Of a stretch of 64,000 bases of DNA, positions 49,402-60,282 are shown in pieces. Below the pieces are notes generated by a model. It saw only the letters and a list, made by a program, of their open reading frames with translations. It had not been told where the DNA came from and made no database searches. Each line of letters starts with the position of its first letter. The first letter of the stretch is position 1. The translations under genes were made by a program, and so were the position numbers. The stretch covers positions 2,542,001 to 2,606,000 of the forward strand of contig CM022373.1 of NCBI GenBank assembly GCA_011800155.1. The letters are read 5' to 3'. Origin of the DNA: Flammulina velutipes (lineage: Eukaryota > Basidiomycota > Agaricomycetes > Agaricales > Physalacriaceae).

Positions 49402-51135
49402 GGCACTGACGATAGCAATAGTTACTTGGATGAGAGCGAAGGAGATTTAGAATCGTTTCCTGTGATGACTATCTTGCTTTATTCTAGGTCTCTTATACGC
49501 ATTGCCAGAACCGCGGAGTCGCATTGAATGAATGGTAACTGGCTGACACATCTTACACTGCGAGGGTCCTTGACTTTCTTGACCGTCTGACTCAGCCACA
49601 TCAAGCTGGTTACTTACTCATTAACATCGGCTTAGACATGGGCGAGGGGGGGGGCGCGACCTTAAACGCACTCTCTTGTGTACCCCAAACAACATCAACA
49701 TCATCGTCCAGGGCATGTGGCGCACTCTCGTACTTCGAAATTCGGGATTGTTTCCAGGTATCTTGTAATGGTAATGGGAAGGTATTGGCGGTGGGCACGC
49801 ACGGTTCAGAATGCGTAACGCCAGGGCAATCAATGACATCATCATTTGAGGTCCTTGGTGGCAAACCATCGATTGAGATATTTAGACATCCTGCCGCCTT
49901 GGAAGCAACTCCAGTAGTTCTGTACTACTATTAGATAGCTGAAACCTCAAAATGCATCCATGGATCGTATCGAATTCTCGCCTTTGGCGGCAAATACACT
50001 CCAAGTCACACAAAGTCACAGAATTGATAGTGCTTGGGTGACATATCTCCGGTCGTAATTTTAACGTGTCTGCATACCTTTCACGCGTCGTTTCAGCAAC
50101 ATACATTATTCTTTTTGTACGGACTCCAATCTGCACGGAAGAAAAGACCAGATTTCTATCTGAGGGTGGCGCTGAGCACAGCAGACACGAGGTAGATTGG
50201 TCAAAGAAAAGATGTGTTCCGTACATATTGTTCTACATATATATATATACCGACTTGAGACTACACCATGGGGCAAGAAGGCTTGTGGAAGCTCACAAAT
50301 ACGACGCCGTCTCACATCAGAGTTCTGGCGGGGAGGCCTCTAAATTAAACATGACCAAATAGTACGCGTTTGGAACCGTGCGTGCCCACCGCCAAAGGTA
50401 TACTGTAAGTACGTTACCGTGGCGTAAATAAAATACAAATTAGTGGAAGGTACAAAATCCGTCAGATGCAGTCTGGTCAGAATCATCGTGATCAGTAACG
50501 TGCCGCGCGAGTCGTTCTGGTATTGCGCGGGGAGCTGCGAATGCCAAGGGTTCGTTTGATTTTCGTCATCAATGGGACATGACTGCTATGGCCCTAATGA
50601 AGAAATTCTGTCAACTTTCAAACATGATGTATACACAACGAAGAACTCGCCATGGCATGCAATTCGTGTTTTGCATGTTTGCGCCCGTCATGGGTAGTAT
50701 TGGGGTTTGCTAGAGCGGCTTCTACGAACAATAATTAACACCTAATTCCTTGACGGAACTACAGAGGGTAGCGCTTACTGTAGCCTGCAGCGACACGTGT
50801 GCGATCTTTGCGATGGAAGAAGCCCCGTCGAGGCGCGGTAGTAGAAGTGCGTTGTTTACGGGAGTTGCGAGTAAGTCCAAACATTTTGTTGAGAACATAA
50901 TGCGACAAGAGTGGCTTTAAATACAGCTCGGTGGAGTACCATCGTCATGGAGCGTCAGTACCTACCTGATGATGCGAGGCCCAGGCATTGCGCCACAGGC
51001 CTCATATGACGACATTCCCCCCATTGTATTTGTCTTCGCAGGCTGTGAAAGTATGTGCACCTCAAGTTTCGTAGTAGACAGAGCTATAGCATTAGTACTA
51101 CTGAGCTTAATACAATAACATAGATCCATAATAAT
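49402..51135. other. Gene-poor region
   Basis: About 1.7 kb with only short, opposed frames (49638-49934 plus against 49610-49869 minus) and an (AT)n run near 50239-50250. No gene, tRNA or repeat ends could be supported. Confidence 0.45.
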
Positions 51136-53318
51136 TTACAGAATTGCTTTGCTGATGGCTAGGAAATCTGTTAAGAGAAGAATGCTCGCCATCCAACAAT
51201 GAGAGACGTACTGCTGTCTTGAATGCTCTTCGATGATAGTGAAGTCGTGGTATAGAACTTGACCACAGCGTTGACAAATGACCTTCGGCAGTTGAATCTC
51301 AGCAGAATCGCTATTCGTCCACAACCAACGACGACTCTCATCAGGCACCCGCATCCATTGTCGGCATGGATCCAACCATTGCTCTGCATGCATATGTTGC
51401 TGTTTCGAAGATTCAGGGGAGGGGCTTAACATGAAGCAGACCACTGACTATTGCGCTGTCCCAGCACATGTATGTCCTGTCCGTTTCAAGCCAACTTGAG
51501 CTAGACGTTCGACAGAACTGACAATCGAGCCAAAAATCCACTCTATGGATATCCTCCGCCGTCGCGTGATCAGGATCTAAACCACATATCCTGATGATAC
51601 TCCTTACTCTTTTCTCGTCCCATCCCGTGATGGGTGTTATATAACACAGGTTGAATGATGGTAAGTGGCGAAGCTCACCGTCCTTCGGTAAAGTGGAATG
51701 GCTTGTCCAGAAAACACCATGACAACATTCATGTGTCAACACATGGCGATACGTGAGCAGTTGCTCAGGCGTACATCTTGAACACCTAAACAAGTTAACC
51801 GCGAGGTCCAAGTCTGCTACCCTCCCCGCCGAGGCAGTGAAATTCTTCAGAATAGTTGTTTGTTTGGTGATCCATTCCTGGGTTATTCGGATGAGATTTT
51901 GCGAGACAGCCTTTTCCCAGTCGACTCGGGGAATGCCTTTCGAGTAATGTGTGCCAAAGATCATGCCCCTGAAAGGTTGGCTCTCAAATATGTTGCTGAA
52001 CGGCGGATAGATATTGCTTGAACCTTCGGCGAGCCGAGGAATATATGCGAAAATTGTCTCAGCAAGTATGCCCAACCGCTCATCTTCGACGACGATACTC
52101 GCTTTCTGACGTTCATCAAAAAATCGCTGGAGTTTCGGTTCCATTTTTTTCCAGTCTGCCGCTCAATGTCACTTCAAACATGAAGGAACGGAAAAGACAC
52201 ACACTCACCGCCATCTGTGAGAAGCTGGGGTTTCCGTACGCGAATAACGGGGAGTAGGTCCCGCTTGTTTACATACACCATTTCGTCTTTCCAGCTGGAG
52301 CACTTCTCTATACGATGTATGATACTGCAAGATAGTTAGTAGTTTTCCATGGACTCAAATAGGTGAGGATATTACGCTTTGTATCTTGCCTCGTTGATGA
52401 GGGCACTCGCAGCCTTCTTAGCCCTCTGTTGTTCACGCTTGAAGGCATTATGCCAACGGTCAATGAGAGCCGCTTCCTAATCTCCACATCAATGTCAAGT
52501 CGCAAGTGGCAAAAAGTATTACTAACCCTCGCTTTTTGTTTCCATACTTGTTCCATGGATTCAAACCATTGTTGGAAAGTGACGATGTCCTTCCACTCAG
52601 ACTGGAACACCATATACTCCCGGCGCAGATTGTCCATTGCTGGATTATAGAGGCAAAGAGCTAGGACGAGCGTTTTGACACACCGCCCAGGATCTAGAAA
52701 GGGTTAACTCACTGCCACTAGAAGGAGGCGCTTTTATCTTCGGGACGATGGTACCAAATAAACGATGTTGCTCGTCCTGCGTTGTATAGGGTGTCAGTCT
52801 CTTACGAGCAGTACTATCTTCAGGTTAAGAGATGCAGCAGGTCTTATTACAGTTTCGCACCTGTTCGGATCGCCTAGGCATTTCTTGCAGATCATGCTGG
52901 GAATTTCCCAGTTAACAACGTTCGTCGAGCTGCCGCATGCCTGTGAATTTCTCATCGTAAGAAAAGGTAGAAAGGAATCTTAGTTTGCTTACTGAACAAC
53001 GATTGGCTCCAAAAAGCAGATTTGCATATAGGACTTCATCTCGGATGTGATCTGGGCAGGGAGGTATATCTCTAGCGAAGTTACGCATTGAATCCCTCCA
53101 AAGCCGTTCGTGGTATGGGTCCTTGAGAATAAAGTAACGAAGGTCCCTCGAAACCCGTGATAGGGATACCAGTTCGGGAGGTTCACAGTGGAAAAGGATC
53201 TGCCAAGAACGTTAGCCTTTGTTATGAAAATGGAGTGGTGTGGACCAGACTCTACCTCGCGCACTACATCTGTACATAGTTCCAAGAATCGTAGCTTCGG
53301 TTGGCAGGCGATAGGCAT
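51136..53318 (-). CDS. F-box protein with Cys-pair (zinc-type) motifs
   Basis: Nine exons: 53318-53256, 53199-52993, 52940-52851, 52776-52713, 52639-52527, 52476-52376, 52324-52209, 52155-51449 and 51399-51136; 574 residues. The F-box is at the N-terminus (VVREILFHCEPPELVSLSRV, then RYFILKDPYHERLWRD). A Cys-x2-Cys module follows (CSACGSS ... MICKKCLGD), a charged helical region (RWHNAFKREQQRAKKAASAL), then a conserved-looking C-terminal half with further pairs (FRCSRC, CQFC, CQRCGQVLYHDF). This order fits a large Agaricomycete F-box family. The E3/E4 junction was chosen at GTAATA because GTGCGA breaks the frame. Confidence 0.8.
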
Positions 53319-53679
53319 GGAGGTAGTTGAGCTGTCAATGGAGGTGGATGGTGTAGTAAGAAAAAGGATAGGCAGTAGCCTCAGTTCGATGGGGTGTTTG
53401 CGAATGGGCCTTTGCTTTGTTCCAAAAACATGATATGTTGTTTGTTATAAACACGTAAAAGGAGATGGACTCTTGACGAAGATAAAGCAGAATATCTTTG
53501 CGGGAACGAGGCAACCACGTTCGGGCTGGAACTTGGCCATTGAATATATGGTGACGGGGATAAAGAGCATTTGTACATGTCAGCTTGCTGAGTCAGAACA
53601 TTGATATTGGTTTTATCTTATCTGATTGGAATATTTTGAAGTCCATCGCAAAAAATGTCTTGCCTTCAACTACCACACC

Positions 53680-55765
53680 ATGTCCAAGCCAATCGGTGAG
53701 CATCATTTACGAATCCTGTTCTCCTGATATTGAAGCGGTCTGTTAGCGTTACTCTCCGTATACGACAAGACTGATCTACTTGACTTGGCTCGTGGACTCG
53801 AGTCAGCCGGTGTTCGTCTACTTGGTTCTGGAGGAACAGCCAAGAAGATCAGAGATGCTGGAATTCCTATCGAGTGCGTTACGCCCCTAACTCGAGACGT
53901 CTACTAACGTACGACTCCGTAGAGATGTTTCAGACATCACGAAAGCACCGGAGATGCTTGGTGGAAGAGTGAAAACTCTTCACCCAGCCGTACACGGAGG
54001 CAAGTAGCGCGCATAGTCTTCATCATCCCAAGTGACATCCTCTCCCAGGTATCCTTGCCAGAAATATCCCATCCGACGAAAAGGACTTGGATGCACAGGG
54101 CATCTCTCCAATCTCCATTGTCGTCTGCAATCTCTACCCCTTCACGGAAACAATCTCAAAGCCAGACTGCTCTCTCGCTAATGCCGTTGAAGAAATTGAC
54201 ATTGGAGGCGTCACTCTCCTTCGTGCTGCAGCCAAAAACCATGAACGCGTCTCCATTCTATCTCATCCTTCGGACTATGCCAACTTTTTAAAAGCGTGGA
54301 AGGATGGACAGGGTGACGTTGGCCAGGCCCTGAGGAGTAAGCTGGCTCTCAAGGCATTCGAGATGACTGCCGAATACGACGGAGCTATCAGCGGCTACTT
54401 CAGGGAGCAGTACGCCACTGGAGAGACGGCTGTCGCAGGCGAGGTTCAGAGGATGCCTCTGCGATACGGTGCCAACCCTCATCAGAAGCCCGCTCAGGCC
54501 TATGTCACTGATGGTCAACTGCCTTTCAAAGGTTTGTGATGTTTGCGATGTACAATCTTCCACTCACACTATTTAGCTCTATGCGGATCCCCAGGTTATA
54601 TCAACTTGTTGGATGCCCTGAACTCCTACGCATTGGTCAAAGAACTCAAAGAAGCACTTAACCTACCCGCTGCTGCATCGTTCAAGCACGTATCTCCCGC
54701 TGGTGCTGCCGTCGGCATCGAATTGGACGAAACCGAGAAGAAAGTCTACGCTGTGAACGACTTGAAGGCACCACTGACCCCCCTGGCGTCTGCGTATGCT
54801 CGGGCTCGAGGTGCTGATCGCATGTCGTCGTTCGGAGACTTCATTGGCCTCTCCGATCCTTGTGATCTCGCCACTGCAGAGATCATATCCCGTGAAGTTT
54901 CCGATGGGATCATTGCCCCAGGATATTCTCCAGAGGCGCTCGCTATTCTATCAAAGAAGAAGGGCGGAAAGTACTGTGTGCTAGAGGTATGTTCATCACG
55001 ATGGGTCTTGTCCGTCAAATTCATCTTTTTACAGATTGATCCCACTTACGTGCCACCCGCTATTGAGATGAAGCAAGTCTACGGTATCAGCCTCCAACAG
55101 AAGCGCAACGATTGCAAGATCGATGCAACGCTTTTCCAGAACATCGTCTCCAAAAATAGGGAGGTATGCATATTTCCCCCCTCCACCTATAGATTGTCTC
55201 ACAGTCATCATAGCTCCCATCCACTGCGATTACTGACCTCATCGTCGCCACGCTAGCACTCAAGTACACCCAATCGAACAGTGTAGCCTATGCTCTCCAC
55301 GGTGGAATCATTGGTCTCGGTGCAGGTCAACAGTCGCGCATTCACTGCACGCGTCTCGCAGGAGGAAAAGCCGACCTCTGGTGGCTCCGCCACCATCCTA
55401 CGGTACTCGGTCTCACTTTCAAAAAGGGCACTAAGCGGGCGGAGAAGGCAAACGCCATCGATCTCTTCGTTTCAAACGAGCCTTTGGAAGGTGCAGAGAA
55501 AGCTGAATGGGAGGGTCGCTTTGAGGGCGCGATCCCGGTGTTGAGTGCTGAGGAGCGGAAGGAATGGGCGAGCAAGTTAGATGGCGTGGCCTGCTCGAGT
55601 GACGCGTTCTTCCCGTTCCCTGATAACGTTCATCGGGCGAAGAAGAGTGGTGTCAAGTATTTGACTGCAGCGAGTGGGAGTGTGATGGATGCAGAGTGTA
55701 TCAAGGCTGCGGACGAGCATGATATCGTGTTCGCTCATACGTCGTTAAGGTTGTTCCACCACTGA
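53680..55765 (+). CDS. ADE16: Bifunctional purine biosynthesis enzyme (AICAR transformylase / IMP cyclohydrolase)
   Basis: Seven exons: 53680-53695, 53747-53873, 53923-53999, 54049-54531, 54577-54986, 55035-55163 and 55214-55765; 597 residues. It performs the last two steps of IMP synthesis. The N-terminal MGS-like cyclohydrolase has [36 protein letters not shown] and IVVCNLYPF. The transformylase half has [73 protein letters not shown] and [11 protein letters not shown]. Intron 3 has a GC donor (54000-54001) in the context GAG/GCAAGT. Confidence 0.97.
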
Positions 55766-55957
55766 ATAAGGATGAAGTGTATTCTACTGTTATTTCGATT
55801 TATCTTGCTATTCTTGCATCCACTGATTTCACGGACTTGACGGAGGGCCATTTTCTGGAGACGTCTACTTGAAGCATTCCAATTAACCCTAGACATAATC
55901 CATCTACGGGAATGCATCTATGGTGCCAATACTTAAGTATATTCGAGGACCCACATT

Positions 55958-57305
55958 TTATAACGAGCAAAAGTAGAATCGGTTACTGTAAAAACTTGAA
56001 CCGTAAGGCGGATAACACGAAACCACTGGTGCTCGGCTCGGCTCATTGACGACAGGGAACCAATATGGTCCTTTCCACCATCGCCAGTCATCGTGATCAC
56101 TGTTGAAAGTATCCAACACGATAGAAAGTCCAGCCTCCTGTAGCTGTCTGGCCCCGTTTTCCATCAGCATTCCGAAATCTTCCTCCACACAGTACATGCG
56201 GATCAGTTTCAACTTGGTCATTTCGAAGCACTTTGTCAAGAATCGGATGAAGTCTGAGCGCAGTTTGGGCTGTGCAAACTGCCGCTGACCATGACAGTGA
56301 TAGTGCGAAGCGAAGGGAGAATGGAAGGACCCGAGAGGTTTCCCATAGAGGCCTCTATTAACTGGGGAACAGGGAGGGTCGTGCGTTCGACGAGGTGGTA
56401 GGGTTTGCCGGATAGACCAGCCCATGACAAGAGTTGTCCAGAAAGGAGAGACAGGACACGTAGGGAACAATCTGACCGCTCCATAAAAGCCGTTAGGTTA
56501 TGCCGGGCCGATTGGTGTTGCTCGCGAATGGCGAGAGTCGTTAGGTTGGGAAGTATAGAGAAGTTGAGGATACGGCTAGTTTTGACGACAAGCTGTTCCA
56601 CTGTGGGCATGAGGGCGGGTGGGAATGTCCTGTTCTCGAAGCTACTTGAATGGTTGAGGATATGGAGTTCTCGAAGGGAGGAATAAGTGAGGATATGGCG
56701 GATGTCGGATATCTGTCCGATCCAAGATGAGGTTGGGATTTGGCGCTGGGACGAGAAATGTGTCGCGATAATCAGCCTTGTGGATACGAGGAGCATTCAT
56801 GAAGATCGTGGTGATTTCTGCTTGCGGTTGTAGGCCCTCTTGAGAAGAACTCGACGACCGCTTCAGATAGAATTCTTCTAGCGCAGACACTCCCTGTGCG
56901 CTAATATTGTGGAAATGTGAGACATGCTTTCCAAATCAGCGATAAATTCCACAATCCTCCAACGACGACTGCGGGAGATGAGAGAATCGAGCACTTGTGC
57001 TTCCAGGACGGCGTTGTAATTTTCGGTATCCGAAGAAGCTCCCATGAAGGCGATTTGGAGTGGCTGGTCGGCAGAACGGAGAAGGTATTCCTCGAGTATG
57101 GCAAGGGCACTGGTACTGCCCACATTGGTCATGAGCGACGGCGATAGGATGACGGTTGACCATATAGCGTGCGATTGGAGGGCAATTTGACGCCACCCAG
57201 AGCATACGTGCCCGAGACTCCAAGGTTCGCGCTACTCTGTGGGCGTCGCGACACCATTTCGAAGATTCTGACGAGCACGTCTACAGGGAGGCTGTTGATA
57301 CCCAT
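55958..57305 (-). pseudogene. F-box leucine-rich gene, frame broken several times
   Basis: It starts as a good F-box protein (MGINSLPVDVLVRIFEMVSR at 57305). The continuation VCSGWRQIALQSHAIWSTVI is in another frame (shift near 57235). It moves again near 56885 (to SALEEFYLKRSSSSSQEGLQ), near 56785 (to LIIATHFSSQRQIPTSSWIG) and near 56285 (to FIRFLTKCFEMTKLKLIRMY). No introns of normal length fit these joints. The simplest reading is an F-box gene decaying by small indels. Confidence 0.7.
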
Positions 57306-58774
57306 TCTGCTTAAAATCGGTGAGATTCGGAGAGCAAGCGCCTAGAGGACGTACTGAGAGATGATCGAGATGAAGCTTTGAAGACCCGGGCCCATCAAAA
57401 CTCGTTGAGCGTTTACCATCATTCACGTTATTATCGTTCTTTTGCCTGGCACGCCGAGGGCCATCGTCTGGCTACTGAATAGAAACTGCTCAGGCCTAAA
57501 GGAAGATTCCAAGAAAATTACCTGTCCAAATTTGACTCAGAGCGCTGGTATGTAAGAGCCACCAATTGTTACTCACCCTGTTAATCGACGCTTCCACAGT
57601 TGTCGTACTCGTTGCCGATGTTGTCAATTCTCCCACTCAATCAGTAAAGATGTTTCGGATGTGCTATTACAGGAGCCTGGCAACACAACGATGGCATTGT
57701 GACGACCAATTTCACGGCATGTGGTACCTATCATCTGGAAGCCACAAGCTAGCCTGGGAGAGTAAGTATACCCTTCCGAAATATCTATGCGCAGCACTAA
57801 GCATCGCCTCCAGGTTCTACTCAGTGATTCCGACCTCATCACGCCACACTTCACACATGTGGTACCATCTGGTTCGCATGCACAACCGTGCCAAGATGAA
57901 CGTTAGGCTTGACAGATACTTGCGCGAAAGCTCTATTCAACTTAGACTTTACGCGTTCTTCCGGCCGTCCTCCTTGCGTCCTCCCATCCTCCGTTGATAA
58001 AATATCACGATGCCTGATCACCGGTAATGGAATTCTGTGGAACCGTCAAGAAACCACGGTATGTAGTCGAGCTCAGCTAGACCTGTTTGCAAGGAAGTTC
58101 ACCTATTCTAGACCTTTTCGGCAACTCACAAGCAACGATACCCGTAGGCCGCATTGTATTCAACACTGCTGACATATGGCGGAACAGTGTCCCCTGGCCC
58201 CCCGGGCTGGCTGGCTTCGAGCAGGGATGACTTTCGAAGGAGCGTTCACCATCAAGGCAAAATAAATCAATAGCGACGCCAGTTCTTCAACACCAATCTC
58301 CACCAAGTCTCCACATCCTTACAACATAACTCCGTTCGTCTTCATTTCTGTCTATGTGAAAATAAAGTGGCCTCATACATCCTTAGAGTCTAGCCACGAA
58401 GGTGTATGCACTATGTATATACCTAAATATACACCGTCGCCTACGATCTCTCACGATCGACGACTCTTCACATTTGACGGCTACTCCAAAAAACGTGCGG
58501 ATACTCCAGGTCGCTTATGATAACGTCCCCGTAACCACAAACTTTCTGACCCTAAATCGCTCCACATTTCCGTGGGATGGAGTGCCTCGTGAGGTCGAGT
58601 ATAAAGACCCTCCAGGTCACCGTAATCTCTATTCTCATTTCCTTTGTGATACTCATTCCTGTCTTTCCTTCCGATCTGTGATCGTTCTTCCCGTTCTCTT
58701 CCCCCACCTCCCCGACTTCTCTACTCTAGTGCAGCGCACAGGAACTGCTAGCAGTTTTCTTACTTTCATTCACG
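57306..58774. other. Gene-poor region
   Basis: Holds opposed short frames (57566-57997 plus, 57624-57854 minus) without convincing coding character, and the upstream region of the secreted repeat protein. Confidence 0.4.
58600..58605 (+). promoter_or_regulatory. Possible TATA box
   Basis: TATAAA 170 bases before ATG 58775; it would imply a leader of about 140 bases rich in C/T, as is common in fungal promoters. Confidence 0.35.
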
Positions 58775-59970
58775 ATGCTCTTCAAGTACACTCTCCTCTC
58801 CCTCGTTGCATTGACCTCTACTGGCGCATTCGCTGCACCAATACTGGACTCTCGCGACCTTGTTGTAAGTCCCAATGGATTCGCGAGCGATCTTGATGTC
58901 TACGGAGGATCTGCCGAGGCCGTTGATACTGCGGTCGCGACCGCTACTGCTGCTGGCGCTGAAGTAACTGTAAGTTCATCTACTGGTGATAATGCCTACG
59001 ACATATCAATATCGTGGGCTTTAGGACGTTGCTGGTGCTGAGGGTGCTGCTGATGCATCGGGCGCCGTTGCTACTGCCACAGCTGCTGACGCTGAGATTA
59101 CTGTACGTTTGTTTCCCTGCGACATCATCTTCAAGTGCTGTAACTTCTGGTCGTTAGGATGCTGCCGATGCTTCCGGCGCTGTTGAGTCTGCTGTTTCCG
59201 CTACCGCCACTGACGCTGCAGGAGCTGAAGTAACAGTAAGCTCGTTAGCTACGGACAGGTGCTTCAAGAATCTAATCGTTCGTTCAGGACGCTGCAGGCG
59301 CTTCTGGTACCGCTGAGGCAACTGCGACTGCAACTGCTGTTGAGTGTGCTGATGGCGCCGCTGCCACCGCCACCGAGACTGTCACTGTTGTAAGCATCTA
59401 TATTCTCTGAGATGATTGGATCTGGCTGATTCCTTTTTGTAGACTGTCACTCTTGGAGCCGATGGCGCGGTTCAGACTGCTGTTAACGCCACTGAGACTG
59501 CTGCTGGCGCTGAAGCCACTGCTACCGATGCTGCTGCCACTGCCACCGATGCTGCTATTACCGATTCTGCTGGTGCAGCTGCAACCGCGACTGCATCCGG
59601 GGCAGCTGCTGAAGCGTCAGGTGCCGTTAACAATGCTAGTGACGCCGCTGCAACCGCGACCGCAGCAGGAGATGCCGCGGAAGCCACTGTGGCTGCTGAT
59701 GGTGATAACACTGAAGCTGGTACAGGACACGGACACAGACAGAGCGGTTCTGTAAGTTCAATTTCTCTTCCCGATGAACCTTCTCACTCAATGTTCTGTC
59801 ATTTTAGAGCAGCTCTAGCGAGGTGTTCAAAGGTTTAAAAGGTCTGTTCGGCTTCGGCAAGCGGTACGTGATTATTCTCTATGGTTTGTCAGTCTTACTA
59901 ATTCCTTTGCAGCGAAAGACGTACTCTTACCTCCAGAATGGTCTTCGATGATGCTGAACTTGGTATCTAA
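58775..59970 (+). CDS. Secreted Ala/Thr-rich protein from duplicated exons, with dibasic C-terminal segment
   Basis: Seven exons: 58775-58969, 59025-59102, 59158-59235, 59288-59389, 59443-59751, 59808-59863 and 59913-59970; 291 residues. A signal peptide opens it (YTLLSLVALTSTGAFAAP). The body is a low-complexity run of Ala, Thr, Asp, Glu, Gly and Val. Exons 2 and 3 are both 26 codons, start GAY-GYT-GC/GG, end in ACT/ACA and sit between phase-0 introns. A His/Gly patch (GHGHRQSG) precedes a short hydrophobic/basic segment, SSSSEVFKGLKGLFGFGKR, which ends in Lys-Arg followed by ERR. This could be cut by kexin to free a peptide. No family recognised. The kexin-like gene starts 312 bases downstream. 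Confidence 0.8.
59025..59389 (+). repeat. Tandemly duplicated exon-intron units
   Basis: Three consecutive exons (59025-59102, 59158-59235, 59288-59389) and their introns (52-55 bases) are similar in start, end, phase and encoded pattern (D-A-A-G/D-A-S-G). The end of exon 1 matches the same pattern. It looks like duplication of one exon-intron unit. Confidence 0.65.
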
Positions 59971-60282
59971 GTAGGTCGGTGTATCGTGTACGGCTGCTAC
60001 GGCACGAAAACATTGTAGCGTTACTGTACACTTTTGTCTAGTCGCTTCGTGACTGTATGAGATGTATGTTTTGAAATTTGAGTTGCCGTATCCATTATTG
60101 GAAGCTGCCAGTGCTCAGTGTAGTTCGGAGCTATCTGTTGCTATGAGATGCTAATGCCGTTGTCACTAGGACAAGGGAACTCGTCATCGCCTCCAGTTCG
60201 AGTCGCATGAGTAACCATCACCATGAAACCTATTAGGTTACTATAAGGGAAGCAAGGTCTAAGTAACACTGTTCAGACAATA

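Noticed and set aside
57240..57292. A 52-base intron removing the frame shift at the start of the F-box pseudogene
   Set aside because: It would delete the F-box core itself (VDVLVRIFEMVSRR), and the later shifts would remain.
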